Shown: positions 11,267 through 21,700 of the stretch, one piece after another
How the letters are laid out: every line of letters begins with the position of its first letter
Numbering within the stretch: the stretch's first letter is position 1
DNA from: Bostrychus sinensis
Lineage: Eukaryota; Chordata; Actinopteri; Gobiiformes; Eleotridae
Assembly (NCBI GenBank): GCA_020698575.1
Contig: CM036243.1
Location: 13,941,903 to 14,005,902 of the forward strand
DNA length: 64,000 nucleotides
Direction of reading: 5' to 3'
Notes under the pieces: model-generated
Seen by the model: the letters and a program-made list of their open reading frames with translations, nothing else
Told to the model about the DNA's origin: nothing
Database searches by the model: none
Position numbers and translations under genes: made by a program

Positions 11267-13588
11267 TTATGTTTGAGTGTCCAGAGAAGCGGGCTCTGCT
11301 GGATCATGTGTAGTACTGGGAGAGTTGTCCATGTTAGAGCTGCTGGCCTGTGTCACACTCTTACCCACACAATTATCACTGTCAGTATCAATAGTGATGA
11401 CAGTGGCTGTGCATTTCTCTGTACGTTCATTACTCCTATGCCTTTTGCTTTTCTTCTTATGCTTCTTTTTCTTCTTATGGTGCCGTTTACTTCTTTCGGG
11501 CGAGTTTTCTGAATTGACTAGCTCTACACTGAGGCTTCGGATAGTTTTTCCTAACTCTTCCTTAGATTTTTTGTGATGTTTATCTTTGCTTTTTTTCCTA
11601 TGTTTTGAAGATTCCCTTTTGGCATTGTCATAATGTTCCTCCAAGTGTCTAGTTTTGTATTTTCTCTTCCCACCAGGCTTTTCATGGTGAGATTTCCTCT
11701 GAACTGAAGGGGAACGGCTGCTGGAGTAAGTCCTAGAACGTCCTCTGTCATGCCGCCATGATTCTCGACTTCGGCTCCTAGACCTACATTTTAAATGCCA
11801 CCCTGAAAACTTGAGACTGCTGTCATATCGTCTACCATCTCTGTCATGATGATAATAACTACCTGAATGAGAGTGACAGCTGTGTGAAAAAGTGTTATGG
11901 CTTAAATGACTGTCCCTCCTTTTATAATAGTCATCTCTAGAAGAGTAGGAGTGACTCTTATGTCTGCTGTAGAAAGTCTCTGGACTACGTTCTCTGCTTT
12001 GTGATCTTCTTCTCCTCCTGTGATCTCTGTTCTTTGATCTATGGGGATCTTTGTGTGTGTCTTTGTCTCTGTTTCTTCTCTCAGACAAATGTGTCTTGTG
12101 TTTGGCAGATGATGAAGTCCTATGCCTTTCTTTTGAATTGGGCTGATGAACGTTGTCTCTTTTTTCTGACGGCCTAAATACAACAGGATCACTACTTTGT
12201 GATGCTGCAGGACTGACACTAGTGAAACGAATGTGTTGAGGCAAATGAGGCCCTTCTTTAACATCTTCAGCAGCTGAGTCATCTGAAGAATCAGAGGAAA
12301 GTTGAACCAGCTCTGGAGTTCTTTCTGCAGTTGGTTTAACAAAACCTACAATCACACAGTCCTCACTCTCAGAGGAGAAGAACTCTTTGTCTTGAGTCAA
12401 TTCTTTTTGGTTGAGAGGGCTCAGAGGAGTCTGAAACTCCTGGCTGTGACCTGTGTCTTCCTCCAAACTGCTGTCTGAGTCAGAGTCTGGCAGTGAGAGC
12501 TGCTCAATTATGCTGGGCTCAATTCTTGTGGAATATGAGGGCCCTGGCGTCTCATCATCCCACATAGAATGGCTTAGGTTGGTGGAAGTGGAGTCTCCTG
12601 GTGGGTCTAGCTCCACTGAGTGAGCCTCATCCTCTGATATCGCAATGACAGAGGAGTTGGAGCTGTTGTCATCAGTGGACGAAGCACCTGGGCAGTCATA
12701 TACAGCATGCTGATCATATGCTTCCATATTAAACGGGGCCTTGGCAAAGCTGATAAACTCATGCAGAAAGTGTTCAGTACAGCCCTGAAGAAATGGCCTG
12801 AGTTCATCCTGCATAGCACCATCTTCCACATCATATCGAGTGATACGCGACATGACAATGTGTTGAACTATGTTGACCAAAGATCCATGGGCCCCATATA
12901 ACACTGATAGTTCTCTTTTTAGCCAAGGCACAAGTCTGTGTAAGCAGGCAGGATTTCTTCTGTAAAACTCAGCAGAAGTATCCCTGGATCGGCCCCCATC
13001 CCGCACACATCTCACTCTCACACCTTGACGGTACAGTTCCTTTCTGAAGTTGATCATTTCTTGTTCTCTGAGATTATTAACTGTTCTTCCTTCACTTGCA
13101 GCTCTCCTCTGAGCTGCTAGTTTGGTCATTATGCGCCGGATGTAGCGGTCTTGTCTCTGTGGTGGGGAGTTTGTTGAAGCCTCAAAGATGACTCCATTTT
13201 CTGGGGGTGCTGTTGTCCTCTGCATCTGTCGATGGACCCCTGTAAGAGTGGTGCGGTATCTAAAGCGTACTCCCCCAAAAGTCCCAAAAGAGCCATTATC
13301 TGTAGGTTTCAGGTCATACTTCTTAAAGTCTTGCTCTGATTTTATACTATGATAGATTGAACTGAAAGGCTGTTTGCATAGTGGGCACTCAGCTTTGTTC
13401 TTGGACCACTCATGAATGCAACGGAAACAAAACTTGTGAAGGCATAAGTCCAAGTATGATATGTTGTTAAATACATCCAAACAGATGGGACACTTTGAAT
13501 CCGGTGAAATTTCTGCAGACATCACTTCAGATTTTTTTCTTTTTCCATGGCACTGGTTGTGCTGCAGGGCAACCTTGATGGCAGACAT
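11267..13588 (-). CDS. topors: TOPORS-like E3 ubiquitin/SUMO ligase
   Basis: TOPORS is a nuclear RING protein that acts as both a ubiquitin and a SUMO E3 ligase, binding topoisomerase I and p53 in mammals. One 773-codon exon holds the whole frame. A C3HC4 RING lies at about 33-71 (CPIC, CLHKFCFRC, CPLC), followed by the conserved TOPORS core with NPACLHRLVPWLKREL and GAHGSLVNIVQHI. Further on are WDDETPGPSYS, a hydrophobic SUMO-interacting type motif CVIVGFVKP flanked by acidic and serine residues, an Arg/Ser-rich and His-rich region, KPGGKRKYKTRHLE, and a Lys-rich tract (HHKKKKKHKKK). The start at 13588 lies three bases after a splice acceptor. The protein is shorter than human TOPORS (about 1045), mainly in the C-terminal half. 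Confidence 0.95.
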   Translation of the reverse strand: MSAIKVALQHNQCHGKRKKSEVMSAEISPDSKCPICLDVFNNISYLDLCLHKFCFRCIHEWSKNKAECPLCKQPFSSIYHSIKSEQDFKKYDLKPTDNGSFGTFGGVRFRYRTTLTGVHRQMQRTTAPPENGVIFEASTNSPPQRQDRYIRRIMTKLAAQRRAASEGRTVNNLREQEMINFRKELYRQGVRVRCVRDGGRSRDTSAEFYRRNPACLHRLVPWLKRELSVLYGAHGSLVNIVQHIVMSRITRYDVEDGAMQDELRPFLQGCTEHFLHEFISFAKAPFNMEAYDQHAVYDCPGASSTDDNSSNSSVIAISEDEAHSVELDPPGDSTSTNLSHSMWDDETPGPSYSTRIEPSIIEQLSLPDSDSDSSLEEDTGHSQEFQTPLSPLNQKELTQDKEFFSSESEDCVIVGFVKPTAERTPELVQLSSDSSDDSAAEDVKEGPHLPQHIRFTSVSPAASQSSDPVVFRPSEKRDNVHQPNSKERHRTSSSAKHKTHLSERRNRDKDTHKDPHRSKNRDHRRRRRSQSRERSPETFYSRHKSHSYSSRDDYYKRRDSHLSHNTFSHSCHSHSGSYYHHDRDGRRYDSSLKFSGWHLKCRSRSRSRESWRHDRGRSRTYSSSRSPSVQRKSHHEKPGGKRKYKTRHLEEHYDNAKRESSKHRKKSKDKHHKKSKEELGKTIRSLSVELVNSENSPERSKRHHKKKKKHKKKSKRHRSNERTEKCTATVITIDTDSDNCVGKSVTQASSSNMDNSPSTTHDPAEPASLDTQT

Positions 13589-14244
13589 ATTCTAGGAAAA
13601 TAAATAAAAAGAAACAAAATTCAGGGGACATTTTATCTATTAAATAGTCGTTGCTTTTTATTTGAGGGAAAACCCAGTAGTCTTACATGAACAACAGTTT
13701 AAACATGTGGAAACAAAGTCCCGAACTTTTAAAAAATGGTATGAAGCAAAGGAGGCTTTTTAGACCTGCAGCCCAACATTGTTCACTGGAACAGTAAAAA
13801 TATAAAATACGCAATGAATGTAACGTTACTAAATTAATTAATTACATGCAAAGTTGAAAGATGTGAGAAAAGAATCGCATTAAGTTTACACCTAAATATT
13901 GCTTTATAATTCAAATTCAATACTCGTGCTTAAATAGTATAGTTTAATTAAATAGGACGACTGTGTCACAATATTTAGCTTAGCATTGTAAGCTAAACCG
14001 TAGCCTAGTAGCGCCGTCAGTTTTGATTCCTTGTAGAGTCACAAGTTTAATGGACCAAAACTGCTTTTTGTAACTAAACAAAACCCTCAAAATTGTGAAA
14101 TATTACCGATGGCGGTATATTTGCCCATACTATCCACTCTCTTCGTTAAAACATTTGGTTTGTGAAAGTTAGCTAGCATTAGCTGCTACACTATATAATG
14201 TTGGCAGGGCGTAGATAAAAGTTGAACAGTTACCTCTGACTTAC

Positions 14245-14300
14245 CCAAAATCTTGCGTACTTGGCCGATATATAGACTACTCTGTCTCAAACTGCTGTTT
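14245..14300 (-). other. topors: Predicted non-coding first exon of topors (5' limit unknown)
   Basis: The topors start codon follows a pyrimidine-rich acceptor (TTTTCCTAG|AAT at 13591). Upstream on the same strand a strong donor, TTTTGG|GTAAGTCAG, ends at 14245. The pair would remove a 653-bp intron from the 5' UTR. The transcription start is not visible, so the upper limit is a placeholder. Confidence 0.5.
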
Positions 14301-14703
14301 TCTCACATAATACCGGTCCAAAACAACTGTTTTCCAGCCCAAAGGAAGAGTTAACCTTTCATAATGCTCGACCATGCTCTTCTTCTGCTCCTGTGCTGGC
14401 TGTCATCAGAAATGTGAGTTCATCACTGCCATCTATCGTCAATACAGCACCTAGTCAATACAGCAAAAATAATCTCCTGCAATGTCTGGGAAACAGTTTT
14501 AATTTGTGCAGTGTAGTCGATATATTTCCTTCAAACATGTATCTATGATTTTGTCTTTTAAATTATCAAAATTTAAATAAATTTATGCTTCAGTGTATTT
14601 TACAATTTATCAGAAAGTCAAAGTTTGGGTGCAAGTAAATGTGAAATCAAAACCATCATTATATTATACTATTAAAACACAACACTCAGAAATATTACAA
14701 TAT

Positions 14704-14709
14704 TTTAAT
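14704..14709 (-). promoter_or_regulatory. ndufb6: Candidate ndufb6 poly(A) signal (ATTAAA)
   Basis: TTTAAT on the plus strand reads ATTAAA on the gene strand, about 53 bases past the ndufb6 stop. Use of this site would end ndufb6 before the topors promoter. Confidence 0.4.
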
Positions 14710-14761
14710 TAATTTACACATTATTAACAGACATCAGAGAAATGTATTGATATTTTGAACT

Positions 14762-14827
14762 TCAGTGATGACCATGGACCTCAGGGAGAGGTGGCACAAC
14801 TTCACCAGACTCCATGATAGTGTCACC
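14762..14827 (-). CDS. ndufb6: ndufb6 coding exon 4
   Basis: It encodes GDTIMESGEVVPPLPEVHG then HH and TGA, after an ACTTTAG acceptor. The GDTI-E-GEV-PP pattern matches the C-terminus of NDUFB6. Confidence 0.93.
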   Translation of the reverse strand, partial: GDTIMESGEVVPPLPEVHGHH

Positions 14828-17597
14828 CTAAAGTAAAACATCAAGATTAAGAAATGTTATAATTTACACCTCAGCTTCAATAGTATTGAGTATTCTTAGT
14901 ATTTTAAGGGAATTGTATAATATAGATATGGGAAACAAAGAACATTTTTCAAGCTGAAAAGGATACGTGAACTTACTGGAAAGAGCTTAGGCTTCAGCTC
15001 TACTATGCCATATGGTCTTTGCTGCAGTGGACAAAGAACAAACATAATAACTTGGATATCTATGTTGACATAAATGTTAATTTATGTAGTACATATTAAA
15101 TAGTTTCTTAATAAAGAAAGATTGATAACGATTCTAAGGAAGAGATTGCCACCAGTTAGGAAAGGTTTTGGACAGTGAAAAAAGGCAAAACAATGCATCA
15201 AAAACCATTTAGGTAGGGTAAGTATGATAGCAATTTCACCAGACACGCCATCTTTTATGGTATGTATGGACACTGGTAAACCTCTACCTACCTAATATTT
15301 CCCCAGTTGTTTATTAGTACCACTTTTTTAGCCTTTAGTCAAATGTGTCCCAAGGTTTTCATTCCCTTTAGCATTTTTCCTTTATTGATGCCTTACAATC
15401 AGAAAGTCAAATTAATAATTTGGAGGTTTTAACAGGCAATATACATCACGTGCCAACAACTATGAATATGCTAAATATTTTTTTATTGTGAAACAAATAA
15501 AAATCTTACAGAAAAACAGAAAAATTGAGTCTGCATAAGTATTCATCCCCTTTTTAAAGAGGCCCCTAAATAAGATCTAGTGGTATTTACTCTCAGAAAT
15601 CACAAAAAGTTAGATATGGTTGGCTTGTCTGCAATTCAACTGTGACGATGCCATAAAACACAATTTAATTCATCATTACAACATGGAAAAAATAGGGAAC
15701 CACACTATACCTGCCTAGAGACGACCACCTAAAACTCACAAACCGGGCAAGGAGTGCACCAGAGAGGCAACAATAAGACCAAAAGTGACCCTGAAAGAGC
15801 TGCAGAGCTCCACAGCAGAGACTGTTGTATCTGTCCACAGGACCACTTTGAACCATACACTCCACAGAGCTGGGCTGTGTGGAAGAGTGGACAGAAAAAA
15901 GCCATTGCTTGGAGAAAATAATCAGGGTTTCTACACAGTTCAACAAGTTCAATTTAAGACTTATTTATACCTTTTTTAGACCATTGTTTAAGAAATTTAA
16001 GACCTGTTTCATAAGCACACGATGTATAATAAACTTACAAAAATGTGTGATAGTGAGTGCCACAAATCATTTTGGTCTTGGTAAAAAAGAATCTGAGCTC
16101 TCATATCAGCGACAGTAACATGCCTTTAAGCATTTTAGAAAAATCTAGTGAACACAGGTATTTGCATCAAATGGATGCGACATATTTAAAACCTGTTTCA
16201 ATGTATTTAGGACCCAATGCTCTGCATCTTGGCAAATAAAAAAAGACTTTTTAAGGCCTTAAATTCAGATTTTTAAATTTAAGACTTTTTTAGACTTTGT
16301 AAGACTCTGTGGAAACCCTGATAATAAGAAAGCATGTTTTGTGTTTGCTGCAAGGTACGGCGACTACCCAAACAGCACAGGTCCTCTGGACAGATACAAC
16401 TGGAATTAGCCATAGATGAAACATTTAACAAACTCAACACCTCACTGTGCTCCCTCTCTAAAGTGAAGCATGGGGTGGCTGTATCATGCAGTAGGGATAT
16501 TTTTCATTGGAAGAGACTGGAAAACTGAATTGAGAGAATGAAGGATGGAGCTAAATACAAAAAAATCCTTGAAGCGAACAACTCAAACAGTGCTGTACAA
16601 AGCAAATGACTTGAAGGGCGAGCTGTTTTTAGATGAAGAATGAGCACAAATCCTAGGGATTTTATTAACCAAAACTCATCCTAAAAGACTTTAAGCCTGA
16701 ATTCCTTCTGAAGGTGGTTCTATAAAGTACTGACTTCAGGGAATGAATACTTCTGCACACTCAAGTCATATGTCTTGCTTGTGTCACAGTAAAATGTATT
16801 TCTCATCTTCATAGTTGTTGGCATGTGATGTAAAGTGACTGACATAAACCTCTCAAAAATTCACTTAAATCCCTGGATACAGAAAAAAAGCTAAGGGGGA
16901 TGAATACGTCTGCAAGGCATTGTAAATGGTTCAATCTTTGTGGCATTTCTCCATTCTACTTCCCCAAAATGAAAGTGTGCTGGAAACTATCTATCGGAGG
17001 GGAATAAATTAACTACCAGAGTGTATTTATTAGACATTTTAACGAAACTTACAGCAACGTGGTATTTGACATAGTAGTGAACAATCCAAGCAGGTATCAA
17101 CAGTCGTGTTAAAGTGAAAACTCCACCTCTGTATGCCTTGTAGGTCTACAAGAATAAATAGACATGGTCAGTAAATTGTCTGCGATAATTCTCAGTCATC
17201 CAGGTAACTTTGTCGGTGAGCTCTGAAGACGCTGCAATGTAAGTGAGTGCACCTAGCAAATGCTGGGATTTAGCTTAGCATGCTACTGACAACAAACTAT
17301 ATCACGGGCCACGAGAAAAAATGGCACATTATTTCCAATCATTTTGCAGCCACATTCATTTTTGTTGTTTTCTATTTAGCGTTAACTGCTAACCATAACT
17401 TTGTACTGGACACTCACGTAAATTCTCCACAAGCTCTTGGGCTCCAAAAAGCCAGCCCAGAACTTAGCGACGGCGCCCGGAGGTTTTGCTTGTACCACGG
17501 GCTCTCTCGGACTGAGCTCCTGGTCTTTCAGCCACTGTCTCCGGAGCTTTATAAGCTGGTCATAGCGAAGCTTTTCGTCTGGCTTATACCCAGACAT
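14762..17597 (-). CDS. ndufb6: NADH dehydrogenase 1 beta subcomplex subunit 6 (gene span, 4 exons)
   Basis: NDUFB6 (B17) is an accessory subunit of the membrane arm of mitochondrial complex I, in the inner membrane. Coding exons are 17597-17418, 17145-17053, 15021-14977 and 14827-14762, all joined in phase 0, giving 127 residues and TGA (human 128). Visible features are MSGYKPDEKLRYDQL at the N-terminus, LKDQELSPREPV at 24-35, a single membrane helix at about 69-88 (VFTLTRLLIPAWIVHYYVKY), and the C-terminal PYGIVE and GDTIMESGEV motifs. There is no cleavable targeting peptide. Intron 2 carries a Tc1 relic. The gene is head-to-head with prelid1 and tandem with topors. Confidence 0.96.
14977..15021 (-). 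CDS. ndufb6: ndufb6 coding exon 3
   Basis: This 45-bp exon encodes QRPYGIVELKPKLFP between a CTGCAG acceptor and a GTAAGT donor. Confidence 0.93.
15345..16925 (+). mobile_element. Tc1-like transposon relic with long inverted repeats
   Basis: The ends form an inverted repeat of roughly 200 bp: GCCAACAACTATGAATATG near 15450 pairs with CATAGTTGTTGGCATGTGAT near 16810, and TATTCATCCCC-type motifs recur at both ends. The middle is a decayed Tc1-like transposase, recognisable from AACTCACAAACCGGGCAAGG, CTCCACAGAGCTGGGCTGTG and AGTGAAGCATGGGGTGGCTG. It is internally deleted, and a second element is inserted at 15923. It sits in ndufb6 intron 2 on the opposite strand to the gene. Confidence 0.75.
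15923..16320. mobile_element. Terminal-inverted-repeat element nested in the Tc1 relic
   Basis: The left end CAGGGTTTCTACACAGT matches the reverse complement of the right end, CAGGGTTTCCACAGAGT, at 15 of 17 bases. ATAAT flanks both sides (15918-15922 and 16321-16325), and removing the 398-bp unit with one ATAAT rejoins the surrounding Tc1 sequence. The interior repeats TTTAAGAC-type words and has no coding frame. Superfamily is not assigned. Confidence 0.75.
17053..17145 (-). CDS. ndufb6: ndufb6 coding exon 2
   Basis: It encodes TYKAYRGGVFTLTRLLIPAW and then IVHYYVKYHVA, which carries the membrane helix. It lies between a TTCTTGTAG acceptor and a GTAAG donor. Confidence 0.95.
17418..17597 (-). 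CDS. ndufb6: ndufb6 coding exon 1
   Basis: It encodes MSGYKPDEKLRYDQLIKLRR and runs on to EPKSLWRIY, ending at a GTGAGT donor. An overlapping plus-strand frame here is only a shadow. Confidence 0.95.
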
Positions 17598-18106
17598 TGC
17601 TTATTTCTTTCTATTCAACCTCCAAAACCTACAATGACACCATGGAGGACGCCTGCCCCTAGCAAGCGCACCGACAACAGACAACGCAACTACAAAGAGG
17701 GTACAAGGAACAACTTTCAGTGCGCCTGTGATTTTAGAGCGACACCTACTGGCTTAATACGTGACGTAAATATGTGAAAATACCGTATTAATCTATTTTA
17801 CAATATTACCACATTTATAATAAATACAGATAATGCCTGTCAAACACTTCGTGAACATGTTGCGTAGAGTAATATTTCGCGAAGATAAAAAATAATGGCA
17901 TCTGTAACATAAGCTTTAATTATGAAAGAGTAAGCGGACGTACTTTTCTGACGCTGTCCGTAGCTCTGTCCCTTCTGTCAGTCGGTCACAAGCGCTTTGC
18001 TCTATAATGGATAAATGTTAGCTCAACAAGAAACTTAATTATAAACACAATGGAAATGTCATATGCACGTTTTTGGACATGACGCTACAGTTTCGTTTGG
18101 TTGTAG
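17598..18106. promoter_or_regulatory. Probable bidirectional promoter of ndufb6 and prelid1
   Basis: The ndufb6 ATG (17597, minus) and the donor that ends the probable non-coding first exon of prelid1 (18106, plus) are about 0.5 kb apart. Both genes must start transcription inside this gap and in opposite directions. I see no TATA box placed for either gene. Both products act in mitochondria, so shared control would be plausible, but this is inferred from position. Confidence 0.6.
18060..18106 (+). other. prelid1: Predicted non-coding first exon of prelid1 (5' limit unknown)
   Basis: A strong donor, GGTTGTAG|GTAAGTCC, ends at 18106. A matching acceptor (TTTACCTTAG at 18532-18541) precedes the exon that holds the prelid1 start codon. 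The 5' boundary is not visible; 18060 is a placeholder. Confidence 0.5.
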
Positions 18107-18551
18107 GTAAGTCCCCTTGTTTCCTCTTCATAGTTTTGACAGTGTTTCTAACCGGCTGACTCTAGTTGGCAAGGCTAGCTGGTCAGTAAACTGTTCAATA
18201 AGGGAAATGTAATATTAGACAATAAACAACATCCTCTGCAAGAAGCCTTTCAATGAAGACCTTACCTATCTTCACCCATAATGCAACGCTTTGTGATATA
18301 GCGGGTCAGCAAAGTTCAAGAAACACAGCCTTGAGTCAAGGTGACGTGTTTAGTAGTAACGATCAGGTCATTACAAAACCTGTAGGTCTCATAAATGGAT
18401 ATATATAGTAAATGTAAATTGAAGACGCGTACACATTTGATTGTTTGATCATTATTGATTAGAAATAAACAATATTTTAAACCTGTTTTTAAATAATGTT
18501 AAGTTACGCATGTAGTTGACCAAACTCTCTGTTTACCTTAGCAGAGCTGTG

Positions 18552-18599
18552 ATGAACTGTGGATGGAGTCAGCATTCAAGCCTTTATCATCTTGTTTAG
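18552..18599 (+). promoter_or_regulatory. prelid1: Upstream ORF in the prelid1 leader
   Basis: ATG at 18552 opens a 15-codon frame ending in TAG at 18597-18599, about 60 bases before the main start. A second upstream ATG at 18563 opens a frame that overruns the main start in another phase. If this leader is transcribed, both could lower initiation at the PRELI start. Confidence 0.5.
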
Positions 18600-18659
18600 T
18601 TGCAGCAGGAGACATTCAGATCCAGGTTTCTTGCCATCTGGTTCGTCAAGAAGAGAAGA

Positions 18660-18751
18660 ATGGTCAAGTATTTTTGTAGTTACACAGACATCAGGAGTAC
18701 ATGGGACCATGTGGTCTCTGCTTTCTGGCAGAGATATCCAAACCCTTTCAG
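18660..18751 (+). CDS. prelid1: prelid1 coding exon 1
   Basis: It encodes MVKYFCSYTDIRSTWDHV and on to FWQRYPNPF, ending TTTCAG|GTATC with two bases of the next codon. Confidence 0.93.
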
Positions 18752-21700
18752 GTATCTTTTGAATATACAATTTCACGTTGTAATACTGTCAATGAGGCCA
18801 ATGCTGATGTAATGTGCAAATAGGTATATTTAAATTTATAGTTATTATAGTATAGTTTACTAGTCTATATTTTATATATATTTTATACTGCAGTATTTTG
18901 TCTTAAAACCTTTGCTGATGTGCTGTCATACCCAATTGTTTATAATGTTTTAAAAGGACAAACAGTTACTAGATATAAACAGAGGTAACACTGCACATTA
19001 ATATTTATTTAAACACAGAGTAATTTAAGTTGATTTGGAATTTGACTTTTGGTGTTTCATTGTTTGTGTGTTTTCAGCACCCATGTCCTGACAGAAGATG
19101 TTGTGTTTCGGGAGGTCACTGCAGACCACAGGCTTCTCTCCAGACGTCTCTTGATGAAGACCAATCGGCTGCCTCGCTGGGCAGAGCGCTTTTTTCCCTC
19201 TGGCATGTCTCGCTCTGTCTACATCATTGAGGACTCTGTTGTAGACCCAGTCAACAGGAGCCTGACTACATACACATGGAACCTGAACCACACCACTCTC
19301 ATGGTAAGGGAAGCTTGTACAAAATATATCATTAATATAGTTGTCAGATAGCCTGGTGACATAGAGCACATTTCCTGATAACAGCCTAAGTGAAAGGCTA
19401 TGTTAATTCAGCCTGACTGATCTTCAAAGAGTCCTTTGAACACATTTCACTTGCAATAATCTCCCAGAGAAGAAGAATAAAGAGCCTGACATTCTTTAGC
19501 ATGTACATTTAAGGACACAAACACCAGAACTAGACAGAAAAATGCTGCTCATGTTTTTAATCCACTGGATTAGAGATGTTGTGTTTAAAGCTACCAGCAG
19601 GTTACTTTTAAAAATACTGAAACTGAATATTGTGATGAAAAAGGTGTAAGTATTACTCTACATTGTGTTGCCTGTGTACACATTTTCACACATATATCTT
19701 TTCACCATATAAGCATATATTTTCTTACCAGAGAAAGAAACGCATTTTACTCATTCTAGTCACTCAAGTCATTTTACAAGTTGAATGATTGTTTCTGGTT
19801 CACTTACTAGAGAAGAACGTACATTGTTGTAGTACCTGTATAAAATTTCTGTCTGTTACCTTGTTATTCTTTTTAGTCAGTTGAAGAACGCTGTGTTTTC
19901 CAAGACTCAGAGGAGCAGCCAGCCACCACTCTTCTAAAACGAGAAGCCTGGATATCTTCAAGCATTTATGGCTTTTCCAGACCTATCCAGGTACTCCTCA
20001 CAATGTTTTGTAACATTAAATACTATCGACTTGCATTGCTTTCATACCAACAAAAGAGAAGACAGAGAATAGTAGAATATTGACAGACTGTTACCAGAAG
20101 TTTAATTTATACTTTTTCTGTTGTAGGAGTTTGGACTGGCCCGCTTTAAGAGTAACCAGTCAAAGGCTATGAAAGGGCTGGAATATGCACTGTCTAATTT
20201 ACAAGGTATGTACGTACATGTCAGCAACAGAAACAAACAATGTCAAATTACAAAGGAAAGCCTGTTTATTTTAAAGACGTGTTATTTCTGAAAATATGGA
20301 AACGCATGCAAGAAGGACATTTAATGGATGGGAGATTGATAGCTTGCTTTTTGTAGTTTGTAGTAGACATCTTTCAGCTTTATGGTATTGTGGTACTTTT
20401 CAAAAATTCAATTTCAAAAATACAATTTCAAAAATTGTTTAAATTCTCTGTTCTGCCCTTACACAGTCACTACATATTCCGAGATCCCAAGAGAATTACA
20501 CACAGTCTACAGGGACAAAATAAACTCTTTTATTCAAAACAAAACAGCAGATTTTAGTTTATTTTTTCTATGTTTTTTAAACATTTATTAACACAGTTTG
20601 AGCATTTTTTAAAATACTGTATATAATTTAAATTTTACTTAATGTAACTTCATTTTAAAATTATAAAATGTATTTTATACTGTAATGTTTCTTTTAGTAC
20701 AACAATTATTCTGGGCCGCCATTGTCTTTAAAATTGGGACACACTGCATAATTACAAATTTATTTGGAGACCAGAAATGGAAATGCCCATAAAACTCCCT
20801 GCTGTGATCCATCTTGAGCTTGCCTTAAATTAACAATGCTAAACATGGTCCAATTTCTCCTCACTGTCTCCATTAAATGGACAAAACATTTCCAAAAATA
20901 AACACACAGAGATGAGCACTAAGAGCTCTGTTTGGCCGAGTTCCCTGGCACACGAGGTTGGTGGTGTGTTACAAACTGTATGTTGTGCTGATGCAGCATG
21001 CCGTTGTCTGAAAGGACACTCTCCTATTATTGATTCTGTCCCTCTGCCCCTGTGTGGATGGGACGGCAGGGATTGGCATCAGGCTGAGCGTCCGGGTAAG
21101 TGTGTTAGCAACAGGGCATCCATCTACCATCCCAGAGCATGCTCTGGGTTGTCACATGATGCCATGTATGAGCCTGTGTAGAACCTCAAGTGACCCACCT
21201 CTCTGTTTCCTCAAGGCACAGATAGACAGTTTGGAAAGTAACTAAATATGTTTACTACAGTAATTTACACAAGTACATTTTTTAAGAAATCATACTTTTT
21301 AAGCACAAAATATAATTTTACTTGGGCAAAATTTAGAGTAAAAAAATATTACTTTTACTTAATTACATTGCTTAAGTCTCAAAATGAGTAAGAGTAAGTT
21401 ATGCTCAGCTTGCAATCAGAAGTTGAGCTTTAGGTGCAGTACAGACTTGGGTGGTGGTGGTAGTAGTGGTGGTAGTGGTGGTGGTAGTAGTAGTCAAAGT
21501 ATGAGCAGTCGTAACCATAGTAGTGATGGTAGTCGTAATTTTGTTGGTTATTTATTAGTTTACTACTTGATAAGATTGTTTTGAACTCTATTGAGTCATA
21601 TTTACTAACAAGCAAAAGGTATGTTTTTATTTCTATACTTCCGTACATAAAGTAGTTAAGTTTAAGTATAGGCGGCATAGTGGTTAGCACTCCTGCCTCA

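Noticed and set aside
11902..12342. 146-codon minus-strand frame within topors
   Set aside because: It is an alternative frame of the topors Ser/Arg-rich region and has no homology I can see.
17280..17777. 165-codon plus-strand frame
   Set aside because: It is an antisense shadow of ndufb6 exon 1; the minus-strand frame matches NDUFB6.
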